A DNA stretch of 12,762 nt from Gemmatimonadota bacterium (GTDB taxonomy: Bacteria; Gemmatimonadota; Gemmatimonadetes; Palauibacterales; Palauibacteraceae): the NCBI GenBank assembly GCA_029863105.1, contig JAOTWC010000018.1, positions 1 through 12,762 on the forward strand, read 5' to 3'. Every line of letters starts with the position of its first letter. Position 1 is the stretch's first letter. The translations under genes were made by a program, and so were the position numbers. A model generated the notes under the pieces. The model had not been told where the DNA came from, searched no databases, and saw only the letters and a program-made list of their open reading frames with translations. Of this stretch, positions 1 to 6,432 are shown one piece after another.

Positions 1-1218
1 CGCTTCGGACAGGACGACCATAAAGTCCTCCACACCGTCGATCTTAAAGTCGTCGATGCCGACAATCAGGTCACCCCGCCGAAGTCCGCCCTGTTCGGCC
101 GGACTTCCGGAACGTACGGCCGACAGCAGGAGCCCCGGACTTCCGTCGGCGGGCCCCGCATAATCAGGGATCGTGCCCAGTCGGGCGCCCCCCATGCGCA
201 TGCGCGTGGGCGCCGGCTGCGTCGACTCCACCAGTGTCAGCGGGCTGTCCCGGTCCGCCAGGTCCTGCACTGTGGCCGCCACCAGTTGCACGATTCGGAC
301 CGCTCCGGCGGCGTTGATCAACTCGGCGTCATCCGACGGCCGATGGTACTCCGAGTGCGCTCCGGTGAAGAAGTGCAGAACTGGGATGCCGGCCGCGAAA
401 AACGACGAATGGTCCGAGGAACCGAATCCATCCCCCTGAATCACGCAATCAAGCGCCAATCGCTCGCATAACGGCGCCACCAGGTCCTTCCATTCCTCGG
501 CTGATTCTCCACCCAGCACCTGAAGGCGGTTCGCCTCCAATCGCCCGACCATGTCCATGTTGAGCATCGCCCGTATCTCCTCGACCTGCAGGCCGCCGGG
601 CAGCGTGCGGACGAACGCGCTCGACCCTAGCAGACCGCGCTCCTCGCCGGAAAACGCCACGAAAACCACGTCCCTGCGAAGGTTCTGCGCCACTTCCGCC
701 AGTCGCCTCGCCGTCTCAATCAGCGCGACGGTTCCGGATGCGTTGTCGTCAGCACCGTTGTGGATCGCTTCGCTGTCAGGGTCGAGCGACCCGAATCCGC
801 CGAGCCCGAGGTGATCGTAATGAGCGCCGACTACGATCACCCCGGGCAGCGGATCCGATCCGCGGGCGACGAGCCGACCCACCACGTTGAATGCCTCCAC
901 CGGCGTACCCTCGGCATGGGGGTCAGCCGGGTCGGGAATCGCTGCCTGGAACGTGTGGCGGAAGCCGTCATCGCCGGCCGGTTCCAGCCCGATTTCAGCA
1001 AATTTCCCGGCAATCCACTGGCCGGCCTCTTCCAGGCCGGCGGATCCGAGCCCCCGGCCGTCCCGCTCGTCGTCGGCCAGCCACTCGACTTCGGCGGCAT
1101 ACCGTTCGACTTCATCGACCGAGGACTGGGCTACCGCCACTCGGGCCGTCACCGTGGTGCCCAGCAGAACCACCAGAGCCGATCCGACCACGGCGGTCAG
1201 GAGCCTTGCAGCTGTCAT
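1..1218 (-). CDS. M28 family zinc aminopeptidase with C-terminal PDZ domain (partial at the 3' end)
   Basis: This is an exported metallopeptidase expected to remove N-terminal residues from peptides in the periplasm or outside the cell. The frame is open for 406 codons from the ATG and leaves the left edge without a stop. Residues 1-31 form a signal peptide ending near AVAQS. The M28 catalytic domain (about 35-325) carries every expected metal-site motif: GAHYDH (H133), NGADDNASG (D157), SGEERG (catalytic E192, ligand E193), NMDMVGR (D222) and SEYHRPSDD (H292). A PDZ domain begins near residue 345 (GLLLSAVRSGSPAEQGG, then RRGDLIVGIDD) and is cut at the edge, so perhaps 20-40 residues are missing. 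The start is set by TGGAGG four nucleotides upstream and by a 4-nt ATGA overlap with the peroxiredoxin gene, which implies coupled translation. Family membership is clear; the substrate is unknown. Confidence 0.93.
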   Translation of the reverse strand, partial: MTAARLLTAVVGSALVVLLGTTVTARVAVAQSSVDEVERYAAEVEWLADDERDGRGLGSAGLEEAGQWIAGKFAEIGLEPAGDDGFRHTFQAAIPDPADPHAEGTPVEAFNVVGRLVARGSDPLPGVIVVGAHYDHLGLGGFGSLDPDSEAIHNGADDNASGTVALIETARRLAEVAQNLRRDVVFVAFSGEERGLLGSSAFVRTLPGGLQVEEIRAMLNMDMVGRLEANRLQVLGGESAEEWKDLVAPLCERLALDCVIQGDGFGSSDHSSFFAAGIPVLHFFTGAHSEYHRPSDDAELINAAGAVRIVQLVAATVQDLADRDSPLTLVESTQPAPTRMRMGGARLGTIPDYAGPADGSPGLLLSAVRSGSPAEQGGLRRGDLIVGIDDFKIDGVEDFMVVLSEA

Positions 1219-1676
1219 AGCGCCTCCACGGCGGCCTGGACCGCCGAATAATCAGGTTCAACACTCGGGTCGTCACTGACCCAGCGGTAGGCGACGCGTC
1301 CTTCGCGATCGATAACGAAAGCCGACCGCTTCGCGACTCCGGGCGGGCCCATGAGGTTCTCGTCCAGCACCCCATAGGCGCGGGAGACTGCGCGTCCGAA
1401 GTCGGACAGCACGGGGAAGGGGATCCCCTCGTCCGCCCGCCACTTCGCCGTCACGAACGGACTGTCGGTCGCCACGCCGAACACATGCCCGTCGGGAATG
1501 TCCCACGCGGGCCACTCCGACCCGACCCGGCACAGCTCGGCTGTACACACGGAGCTGAACGCGAACGGAATGAACAGCAGGACCACGGGGCCTCTTCCGA
1601 GCAGCGCGCCCACGTCGACGACCTCTCCCTTCGCCGCCGGAAGTGAAAAAGCGTATGCTGTATCACCAATATTCAT
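1215..1676 (-). CDS. Thiol peroxiredoxin (AhpC/TSA superfamily, AhpE/PrxQ-like)
   Basis: A 153-residue thioredoxin-fold peroxidase that should reduce hydrogen or organic peroxides in the cytoplasm; there is no signal peptide. The peroxidatic site is PFAFSSVC (P37, S41, C44), matching the family pattern P-x3-(T/S)-x2-C. A second cysteine, C49, sits five residues later in CTAELC. This is the spacing of the resolving cysteine in the BCP/PrxQ group, while the LLFIPFAF context, the FPVLSDFGRAVSRAYGV segment and the overall length are more like AhpE. FVIDREGRVAYRW is the usual late beta strand. The gene lies 45 nt after the DUF2207 stop and overlaps the M28 peptidase start. The ATG sits in an unusually AT-rich patch without a convincing Shine-Dalgarno sequence. 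The reductant (thioredoxin, mycoredoxin or other) cannot be told from sequence. Confidence 0.93.
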   Translation of the reverse strand: MNIGDTAYAFSLPAAKGEVVDVGALLGRGPVVLLFIPFAFSSVCTAELCRVGSEWPAWDIPDGHVFGVATDSPFVTAKWRADEGIPFPVLSDFGRAVSRAYGVLDENLMGPPGVAKRSAFVIDREGRVAYRWVSDDPSVEPDYSAVQAAVEAL

Positions 1677-1679
1677 ATT
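1668..1679. promoter_or_regulatory. Short AT palindrome over the peroxiredoxin start codon (possible operator)
   Basis: The plus strand reads AATAT-TC-ATATT, a perfect inverted repeat with 5-bp arms and a 2-bp centre. It covers the peroxiredoxin ATG (1674-1676) inside a distinctly AT-rich island (about 1660-1720) in otherwise GC-rich DNA. It could be a repressor site or simply a low-structure translation start. No known PerR, OxyR or Fur consensus is fully matched. Confidence 0.25.
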
Positions 1680-1721
1680 AAATTACTCACGTTGAAGTCA
1701 AGTGAAATCAAGGAACACTGC
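1677..1721 (-). other. AT-rich intergenic gap between DUF2207 and peroxiredoxin genes
   Basis: A 45-nt gap that is much richer in A and T than the flanking genes. On the minus strand it contains TTGACT (1697-1702) and, further down, AATTTAATATG running into the start codon. The TTGACT hexamer could be a -35 element, but no good -10 sits at 16-18 nt without running into the start codon, so an internal promoter is only possible. No hairpin plus T-run is present, so read-through from the upstream genes is expected. Confidence 0.4.
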
Positions 1722-3527
1722 CTAAAACGCCCCGCCCCCTCCGCCGCCGAAGCCACCCCCGGAGAACCCTCCTCCGCCCCCGCCGCCGAAACCGGAGCCA
1801 CCGGAACTGCGCGGAGCACTGGCCATCGCCGAAGCGGTCGTCGTCGCCATTCTGGACAGATCGCCAGCCAGGCTGCCCGCGTGGAAACGCATGCCACCGT
1901 GACCCGTGTACCAAGTAGGTTGGCGGTCCTGATAGATATCGGCGAATGCCTGCGCCCAGGTGTCCTCTACCCCGAATGCCATGGCGAACGGAAGGTACTG
2001 CTCGAACATCTCCGGCGTCTTGATCATGCGCTTGAAACGATCGGACTCGACGCGCCCCAGGAAATCCTCGAATCCAAGGGCCTGCTCCTGGGCTCGCGCT
2101 CCCTCCACGGTCCTTGCCGGCATCACGCTTCCGAACGCGGCCACGATGATCGCGCTCAGAATGCCCGCGGCGACCGTGGTGACGAGAGACATGCCGAGGC
2201 CTTCGGCGACGACGACGCCCAGGAACACGGTGATGCCGCCGATCGCCGCCGCACCGATCAGCCAGCCCTGCTGCACGCGATCCGGGCGGGCGCGATAGTA
2301 CCCGCGACTCTTCAAGGCATCCCACAGTGCGTCGCGAATGCCAGGAAGATTCTTGTAGAAGCTGTTCTTCAGATCGCTGGTGGATGTCGTATCGCCGGTC
2401 CGTCCGCCGAACATCGCATCCAGCAGTTGAACCTCATGTCGCTTGAGATCGGACCACCCGGCTCGATCCCGGAGCAGTTCAAACACGAAGGAGTCACTCG
2501 TCACGCTGAACCCCAGAATCCTAGTGCCAGGTTCCTGTTGGATTGTCAGAAATCCACGGACGGCCAGATCGACGATCATCGATGTCACGTCCCGCATGTC
2601 CAGCCGCCCGTCGATCAGCGCACCGGCTTCAGCCGGCGTGAGGCCGTCCGGGGGTTCGTACCGCGGGGCCACGGGATGCCGCGGCGGGTCACGACCGATC
2701 CTCGACCACATTCGGTACATGCCGAAAAACACGAGGATCGGGATCCCGAACGGCCAGTTGCTCCGGAACCACCTTGCCACCAGCCTGGCCGTCGATGGCG
2801 GGCGCACGACGAACGCTCCATCGGGCTGGCCGCCCACCCGCGTATCCCACGCGACCGTCACCGACAGGCCTTCCTTGATGCCGAGACTCCGATTGGCACC
2901 AGCCTCGATGACACTTCCGGCGATGTCCAGATCGGCTTCGCTTTCCGTGGAGCCGTAGCTGCCCGTGAACACTCGGGCCCTCACGCCGGTGGCCGCGCTC
3001 GGCAGGACGATTCGAGCGGACGACCTCTCGATGCGCACCGGCCACTCGTCTCCGGTCACGTTCCAGTAAAACTCCGTCCACTCTCGATCGTCCTCGTCGA
3101 ACCACTTGATGGCGTTCCGCACCGTATAGCGAATGACCACCGTACGAGCCGCGTCCCGGGCGTTTGGCACCCAGACTTTGATGCGGCGATAATGTCGGTT
3201 CCGGGAGCTCTCGAACTGCAGGTCTCCACCCTCACCGTCCTGCACGGACACGTCGACGAGCTGCAGCGTGTAGTTGAGATTCAGACGCGTACGATACTCG
3301 ACCGGTATGTCCCTGTAGATCCCGTTGTACGAACCCTCGAACCGCACGCGAATTCGCTCGGTAACGACCACGTCGCCGGTAGTCAGAACCTGCACGTCGG
3401 ATCGAAATTCCTCGATGTGCCAGGAGCGCGCCACGCCTGCCGCGGGAGTCCCCGTGGCCGGCGCTGGCGCACCGCCACCGACCGCCGGCAGCAGCGCCAG
3501 CAGAAGGACGGCGATGGCACGGCACAT
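1722..3527 (-). CDS. DUF2207 family membrane protein with glycine-rich C-terminal tail
   Basis: A 601-residue membrane protein of the DUF2207 family; its biochemical role is unknown. Residues 1-20 are a signal peptide. The extracytoplasmic DUF2207 beta domain spans about 33-245 and includes the typical GSYNGIYRDIPVEY stretch and FYWNVTGDEWP. A TM helix lies at about 254-273, followed by PRYEPPDGLTPAEAGALIDG and a predicted cytoplasmic alpha/beta region (about 285-415). A TM hairpin lies at about 420-468, then FEDFLGRVESDR and EQYLPFAMAFGVEDTWAQAF, both family hallmarks. The tail (576-601) is nearly all glycine with spaced phenylalanines, as is common in this family. It starts only 2 nt after the LemA stop, so the pair is almost certainly co-translated. 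LemA genes next to DUF2207 or TPM genes are a recurring arrangement. The ATG is the only sensible start because the signal peptide follows directly. Confidence 0.92.
   Translation of the reverse strand: MCRAIAVLLLALLPAVGGGAPAPATGTPAAGVARSWHIEEFRSDVQVLTTGDVVVTERIRVRFEGSYNGIYRDIPVEYRTRLNLNYTLQLVDVSVQDGEGGDLQFESSRNRHYRRIKVWVPNARDAARTVVIRYTVRNAIKWFDEDDREWTEFYWNVTGDEWPVRIERSSARIVLPSAATGVRARVFTGSYGSTESEADLDIAGSVIEAGANRSLGIKEGLSVTVAWDTRVGGQPDGAFVVRPPSTARLVARWFRSNWPFGIPILVFFGMYRMWSRIGRDPPRHPVAPRYEPPDGLTPAEAGALIDGRLDMRDVTSMIVDLAVRGFLTIQQEPGTRILGFSVTSDSFVFELLRDRAGWSDLKRHEVQLLDAMFGGRTGDTTSTSDLKNSFYKNLPGIRDALWDALKSRGYYRARPDRVQQGWLIGAAAIGGITVFLGVVVAEGLGMSLVTTVAAGILSAIIVAAFGSVMPARTVEGARAQEQALGFEDFLGRVESDRFKRMIKTPEMFEQYLPFAMAFGVEDTWAQAFADIYQDRQPTWYTGHGGMRFHAGSLAGDLSRMATTTASAMASAPRSSGGSGFGGGGGGGFSGGGFGGGGGGAF
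1726..1805 (-). repeat. Low-complexity Gly-codon tract at the 3' end of the DUF2207 gene
   Basis: GGN-rich sequence encoding the terminal glycine/phenylalanine tail (residues 576-601), with two similar GGGFGGGG-type runs separated by FSGGG. The plus strand therefore shows dense CCN tracts. Such tracts are prone to slippage, so the exact glycine count may vary between strains or assemblies. Confidence 0.7.
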
Positions 3528-3529
3528 CG

Positions 3530-4075
3530 TCAGAACTCGACCTTCGGCGCCTCGCGCTCGGTCTCATCCGCCAGCTCGAAGAACTCCTGCTTCTCGAACC
3601 GGAATGCGTTGGCCACGAGGTTGGATGGGAACTGTTCGACGCTCGTGTTGAAGTCGCGGACCACGGCGTTGTAATACCGTCGCGCGTTCTGTACGTCGCG
3701 CTCGATCGCCTCGAGGGAGCCCTGCAGGCTGGTGAATCCCTCCACCGCACGCAGCTGCGGGTAGGCCTCCGCCAGGGCGAACAGTGACTTCAGGGCCCCG
3801 GTGAGCATGTTCTCGGCGCGCGCCTGATCGGCCGGGCCCGTCGCGTTCATCGCCTGGTTGCGAGCCGCGATCACCGCCTCGAGCGTATCACGCTCATGGG
3901 ATGCGTATCCCTTCACGGTCTCGACCAGATTCGGGATCAGGTCGTATCGGCGCTTGAGCTGGACATCAATGTCCGCCCATGCCCCCTCACTCTGGTTCCG
4001 CAGTCGAACGAGGCGATTGTAGATCAGGCCGGTACCCACAGCCACGGCAACCAGGGCCAGCCAAAAGATTGTCAC
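3530..4075 (-). CDS. lemA: LemA family protein
   Basis: A 181-residue LemA-family protein: one N-terminal TM anchor (about 3-20, FWLALVAVAVGTGLIYN) followed by a long helical domain. The hallmark stretch is SEGAWADIDVQLKRRYDLIPNL (shown here as SEGAWADIDVQLKRRYDL then IPNLVETVKGYASHE), with ARRYYNAVVRDFN and FPSNLVANAFRFEKQEFFE further on. Length and order match the family. LemA proteins are widespread but of unclear biochemical function; the family name comes from an epitope and does not mean the LemA sensor kinase. The start is GTG, supported by a strong AGGAGG six nucleotides upstream and by the TM anchor beginning immediately. The gene heads a run with DUF2207 (2-nt gap), peroxiredoxin and M28 peptidase, so the LemA/DUF2207 pair probably works as one membrane unit. 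Confidence 0.95.
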   Translation of the reverse strand: MTIFWLALVAVAVGTGLIYNRLVRLRNQSEGAWADIDVQLKRRYDLIPNLVETVKGYASHERDTLEAVIAARNQAMNATGPADQARAENMLTGALKSLFALAEAYPQLRAVEGFTSLQGSLEAIERDVQNARRYYNAVVRDFNTSVEQFPSNLVANAFRFEKQEFFELADETEREAPKVEF

Positions 4076-4080
4076 AATGA

Positions 4081-4087
4081 TCCTCCT
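4081..4087 (-). promoter_or_regulatory. Strong Shine-Dalgarno for the GTG start of lemA
   Basis: The minus strand reads AGGAGGA then TCATT before GTG. The AGGAGG core is six nucleotides from the start, and it decides in favour of GTG 4075 over any internal ATG. Confidence 0.8.
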
Positions 4088-4117
4088 GAACCGGAAGTAA
4101 TACCTCGGGATGCTGTC

Positions 4118-4146
4118 AATAAACCGGCCGCACCAGGTCGTGTAAA
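4118..4146 (-). promoter_or_regulatory. Candidate sigma70-type promoter for the lemA operon
   Basis: In the 87-nt gap upstream of lemA the minus strand has TTTACA (4146-4141) and TTTATT (4123-4118) with a 17-nt spacer: five of six and four of six matches to the classical -35 and -10. A perfect TTGACA (4119-4114) overlaps the -10 but has no -10 of its own at a workable distance. A leader of roughly 35 nt would follow. The assignment rests on consensus matching alone. Confidence 0.35.
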
Positions 4147-4162
4147 GGCGGGCCCCGCGGCG

Positions 4163-5329
4163 TCAGGGCGAGACTTCATCGATACGGAAGACGGCATTCT
4201 CCGTGAGCACGTAGAGCTCGCCGGCACCGTCCTCCCCGAACGACGTCACGTTGCCGGCACTGGCCACATCCCACTGCGCGTGCTCCGTAGCCTGGCCGCC
4301 CGCAAGGCGAAACGATCTCAGCCACCCCCCGCAGTAGTCCGAGTAGAAATACACTCCGCGGAGCTCTTCTATTCCGCCTCGGTATACGTGTCCACCGGTA
4401 ATCGAGCAGCCGTCTCCGTGGTCGTACGCGATCTGCGGCAGCGTGAACTCGGTGGGATCGCAAACGGCGTTGCCCACACAATCCCCCGCCTCGACCACGT
4501 TCCAGCCCAGGTTGGCGCCCCCGTCGCCGGGCCCAACGACCGTTACTTCTTCCCACCGGCTCTGGCCGACATCGGCGACGTACAGGTCGCCGCTCGTGCG
4601 GTCGAACGCGATCCGCCACGGGTTTCTCACACCCCAGAGCCAGATCTCGGGCAGGAACGTACCGTGACCCACGAATGGATTATCCGGCGGAATCGCGAAC
4701 GGGGATCCGGAATCCACATCGATCCGAAGCACGGAACCAAGCCGCGTGGTTCGATCCTGGGCCGCGCCCGCCGTGCCGCCGTCACCCGACGCGACGTAGA
4801 GCATGCCATCGGGGCCGAACAGGATATGGCCACCGTTGTGGTGTGAAAACGGCTGCGGGATCAGCAGGAGGAGCTGCCCGCTTGTCGGATCGGCGACGTT
4901 CGGGTCAGCCGTGAGCTCGTAGCGCTCGACCCGCGTGGTGCCTCCGGCATCGGTGTAATCGACGAAGATCTGCCCGTTGCTCGCAAAGTTCGGATGGAAT
5001 GCGAGGCTGAGCAGACCCTGTTCGTTGCCTCCGGACACGGATCCCGTGAGGTCGAGGAACGGGGTGGGGAGCAAGAGTCCCTGCTCGACGATGCGGACAC
5101 GGCCGATCTTCTCGACGATGAACAGTCGGTCGTCGCCGTCGGGAGCCGTCAGATGGACGGGTCTCTGCAGGCCGCCGGCGATCTGAGTGAGAACGAGGTC
5201 CTGGGCGGCGGAGTCAGGGTCTGGTCCCACGTTCGTACCCGGGGATCCCGGAGCATCGGTCGCACAGCTGATTACCGGAAGGCCGAGAAGCATCGGCACC
5301 AACCGACAGAGCTTGAGCACTCGTGTCAT
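4163..5329 (-). CDS. PQQ-type glucose/sorbosone dehydrogenase family lipoprotein (six-bladed propeller)
   Basis: A 388-residue lipoprotein of the GSDH family, whose characterised members oxidise aldoses with PQQ. The lipobox is V19-I-S-C22, followed by a Pro/Gly/Asp linker and a propeller (about 45-388). Hallmarks are GNEQGLLSLAFHPNF, SHHNGGHILFGPDG (H164 at the catalytic-His position), GDGG, GVRNPWRIAFDR (R235 at the cofactor-arginine position), DLYVADVGQ and SITGGHVYRGG. C284/C290 and C308/C333 could form disulphides. The frame opens further upstream (to 5398), but ATG 5329 is chosen: it gives the lipoprotein signal, has GGGAGG nine nucleotides upstream, and overlaps the YheT-like stop by ATGA. 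Many GSDH-fold proteins have unproven substrates or cofactors, so sugar oxidation is an inference. It is probably anchored in the outer membrane facing the periplasm, or surface exposed. Confidence 0.9.
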   Translation of the reverse strand: MTRVLKLCRLVPMLLGLPVISCATDAPGSPGTNVGPDPDSAAQDLVLTQIAGGLQRPVHLTAPDGDDRLFIVEKIGRVRIVEQGLLLPTPFLDLTGSVSGGNEQGLLSLAFHPNFASNGQIFVDYTDAGGTTRVERYELTADPNVADPTSGQLLLLIPQPFSHHNGGHILFGPDGMLYVASGDGGTAGAAQDRTTRLGSVLRIDVDSGSPFAIPPDNPFVGHGTFLPEIWLWGVRNPWRIAFDRTSGDLYVADVGQSRWEEVTVVGPGDGGANLGWNVVEAGDCVGNAVCDPTEFTLPQIAYDHGDGCSITGGHVYRGGIEELRGVYFYSDYCGGWLRSFRLAGGQATEHAQWDVASAGNVTSFGEDGAGELYVLTENAVFRIDEVSP

Positions 5330-6342
5330 GCAGTCTGTCCTCCCGTGCCCGCAGCCAACCTTCCGACGAGCCAGGCGGTGGCCCGGGCTTCCGCCCACAG
5401 CCGGCCCGAAGATCGCGCTCCCAGATACCCCAGGTGTCCCCCCCGCCGTGTGAACCCATGGACAAGGCAGGGGTTCCCGATCTCCCGCACCTCGTCCAGC
5501 GCTCTCGCGGGCAAAAACGGATCATCGTCGGCCTGGATGAGGAGTGTCGGCGTTCGCACGCCCTCCAGCCGAGCCATCGAGCTGCAGGTCTCGTAGTAGT
5601 GGGCGGCGTTCCGGTATCCATGGATGGGTGCCGTCCAGGCGTCGTCGATCCCCCGCATCGTGGTCGCGGCCAGAGCGGTCGGTGCGGAGCGGGCCGCGTC
5701 CGGAAATCGGGCAGCTTTCTCCCTGATCTTGTCCTTGATCGAGCGAAGGAAGTATCGCGTGTACATCCGACCCATCCCGCTCTCGAGCCTGCGCGCGCTT
5801 GCCGCGAGGTCGAACGGCACGGAGACCGCCACCGCAGCGTCCAGCGGTCCGGCTCCTGACTCCTCGAGATAGCACAAGAGCACGTTGCCGCCCAGGGAGT
5901 AGCCAATCGCTCCGATTGGAACGCCCGGATTCTCGTGTCGCAGCAGGTCGACGAGGGTCGCCACGTCTGTCGTTTCGCCCGAGTGGTAGGATCGGAGGTG
6001 TCGGTTCGGTTCGCCGCTGCAGGACCGGAAATTCAGTGCAACGGGCCGTGCCCCCAGGGCCACGAGGCGCGAACAGGTCTGCGCCACGTAACCGGATCGG
6101 GAGCTTCCCTCCAGCCCGTGCAGGACGAGGACGAGGGGACCATCCACCAGCGCGAGTGCGCCGTCGATATCCAGGAAATCTCCGTCTGGCGTGTCGATCC
6201 GCCTGCGTGCATACCGGAAGCGGCAGGTAGATCGAACCGCGCGTCCCACGACCGTCTGGGCGTGTGGCCCACGCAGCCAGGCGGGCGCCTGGAAGCCCGG
6301 CACGGCGGCGTCCATGTCCGGGGACGAGGGTGCGTTTCGCAT
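5326..6342 (-). CDS. yheT: YheT-family alpha/beta hydrolase (COG0429 type)
   Basis: A predicted cytoplasmic serine hydrolase of 338 residues. Signatures close to Escherichia coli YheT are present in order: GPHAQTVVGR, DTPDGDFLDID-like segment (50-60), VLHGLEGSSRSGY (74-85), NFRSCSGEPNR (104-114), YHSGETTD, the nucleophile elbow GYSLGGN (S149), a charged DDDPF (D272-D274) and GGHLGYLG (H303). Together these give the Ser-Asp-His triad. The physiological substrate of this family is not established. The frame runs open back to 7032, but that part overlaps the glycosyltransferase on the other strand and has no family similarity. ATG 6342 fits; ATG 6315 (nine residues shorter) is equally possible, as neither has a clear Shine-Dalgarno. 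The stop overlaps the GSDH start by 4 nt, implying a two-gene transcript divergent from the glycosyltransferase. Confidence 0.9.
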   Translation of the reverse strand: MRNAPSSPDMDAAVPGFQAPAWLRGPHAQTVVGRAVRSTCRFRYARRRIDTPDGDFLDIDGALALVDGPLVLVLHGLEGSSRSGYVAQTCSRLVALGARPVALNFRSCSGEPNRHLRSYHSGETTDVATLVDLLRHENPGVPIGAIGYSLGGNVLLCYLEESGAGPLDAAVAVSVPFDLAASARRLESGMGRMYTRYFLRSIKDKIREKAARFPDAARSAPTALAATTMRGIDDAWTAPIHGYRNAAHYYETCSSMARLEGVRTPTLLIQADDDPFLPARALDEVREIGNPCLVHGFTRRGGHLGYLGARSSGRLWAEARATAWLVGRLAAGTGGQTA

Positions 6343-6432
6343 GGTTCGCAACAGACGGATCGCCGATCGCAGGGGCAAGCGGCGAATACGCCACCCGTTG
6401 ACGCTCTCCTGCCCACGGGTAGGTTGACGCCA
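6343..6432. promoter_or_regulatory. Divergent intergenic region (hydrolase/GSDH leftward, glycosyltransferase/esterase rightward)
   Basis: About 90 nt separate two divergent starts, so promoters for both directions must lie here or inside the first codons. On the plus strand TTGACG (6398-6403) is followed after 16 nt by TAGGTT (6420-6425), a poor -10 lying only 7 nt from the glycosyltransferase ATG. If real it would give an almost leaderless mRNA. No confident leftward promoter was seen. Confidence 0.35.

Noticed and set aside
1692..3674. 660-codon open frame on the plus strand
   Set aside because: It is antisense to the clear DUF2207 gene. The product is Arg/His/Pro-rich with no domain or membrane pattern, a typical shadow of GC-rich codon bias.
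4114..4119. Perfect TTGACA upstream of lemA as the -35 element
   Set aside because: The only -10-like hexamers downstream are 11-14 nt away, too close; the TTTACA/TTTATT pair with a 17-nt spacer fits better.
4147..4162. Possible terminator after the GSDH gene
   Set aside because: The inverted repeat is only a 4-bp stem with a 3-nt loop and is not followed by a T-run.
5330..5398. Extra 23 residues on the GSDH lipoprotein
   Set aside because: The extension would bury the lipoprotein signal. ATG 5329 has GGGAGG upstream and a 4-nt overlap with the preceding stop.
5935..6432. N-terminal extension of the glycosyltransferase frame
   Set aside because: It lies antisense to the YheT-like gene; the GT-B fold starts directly at ATG 6433.
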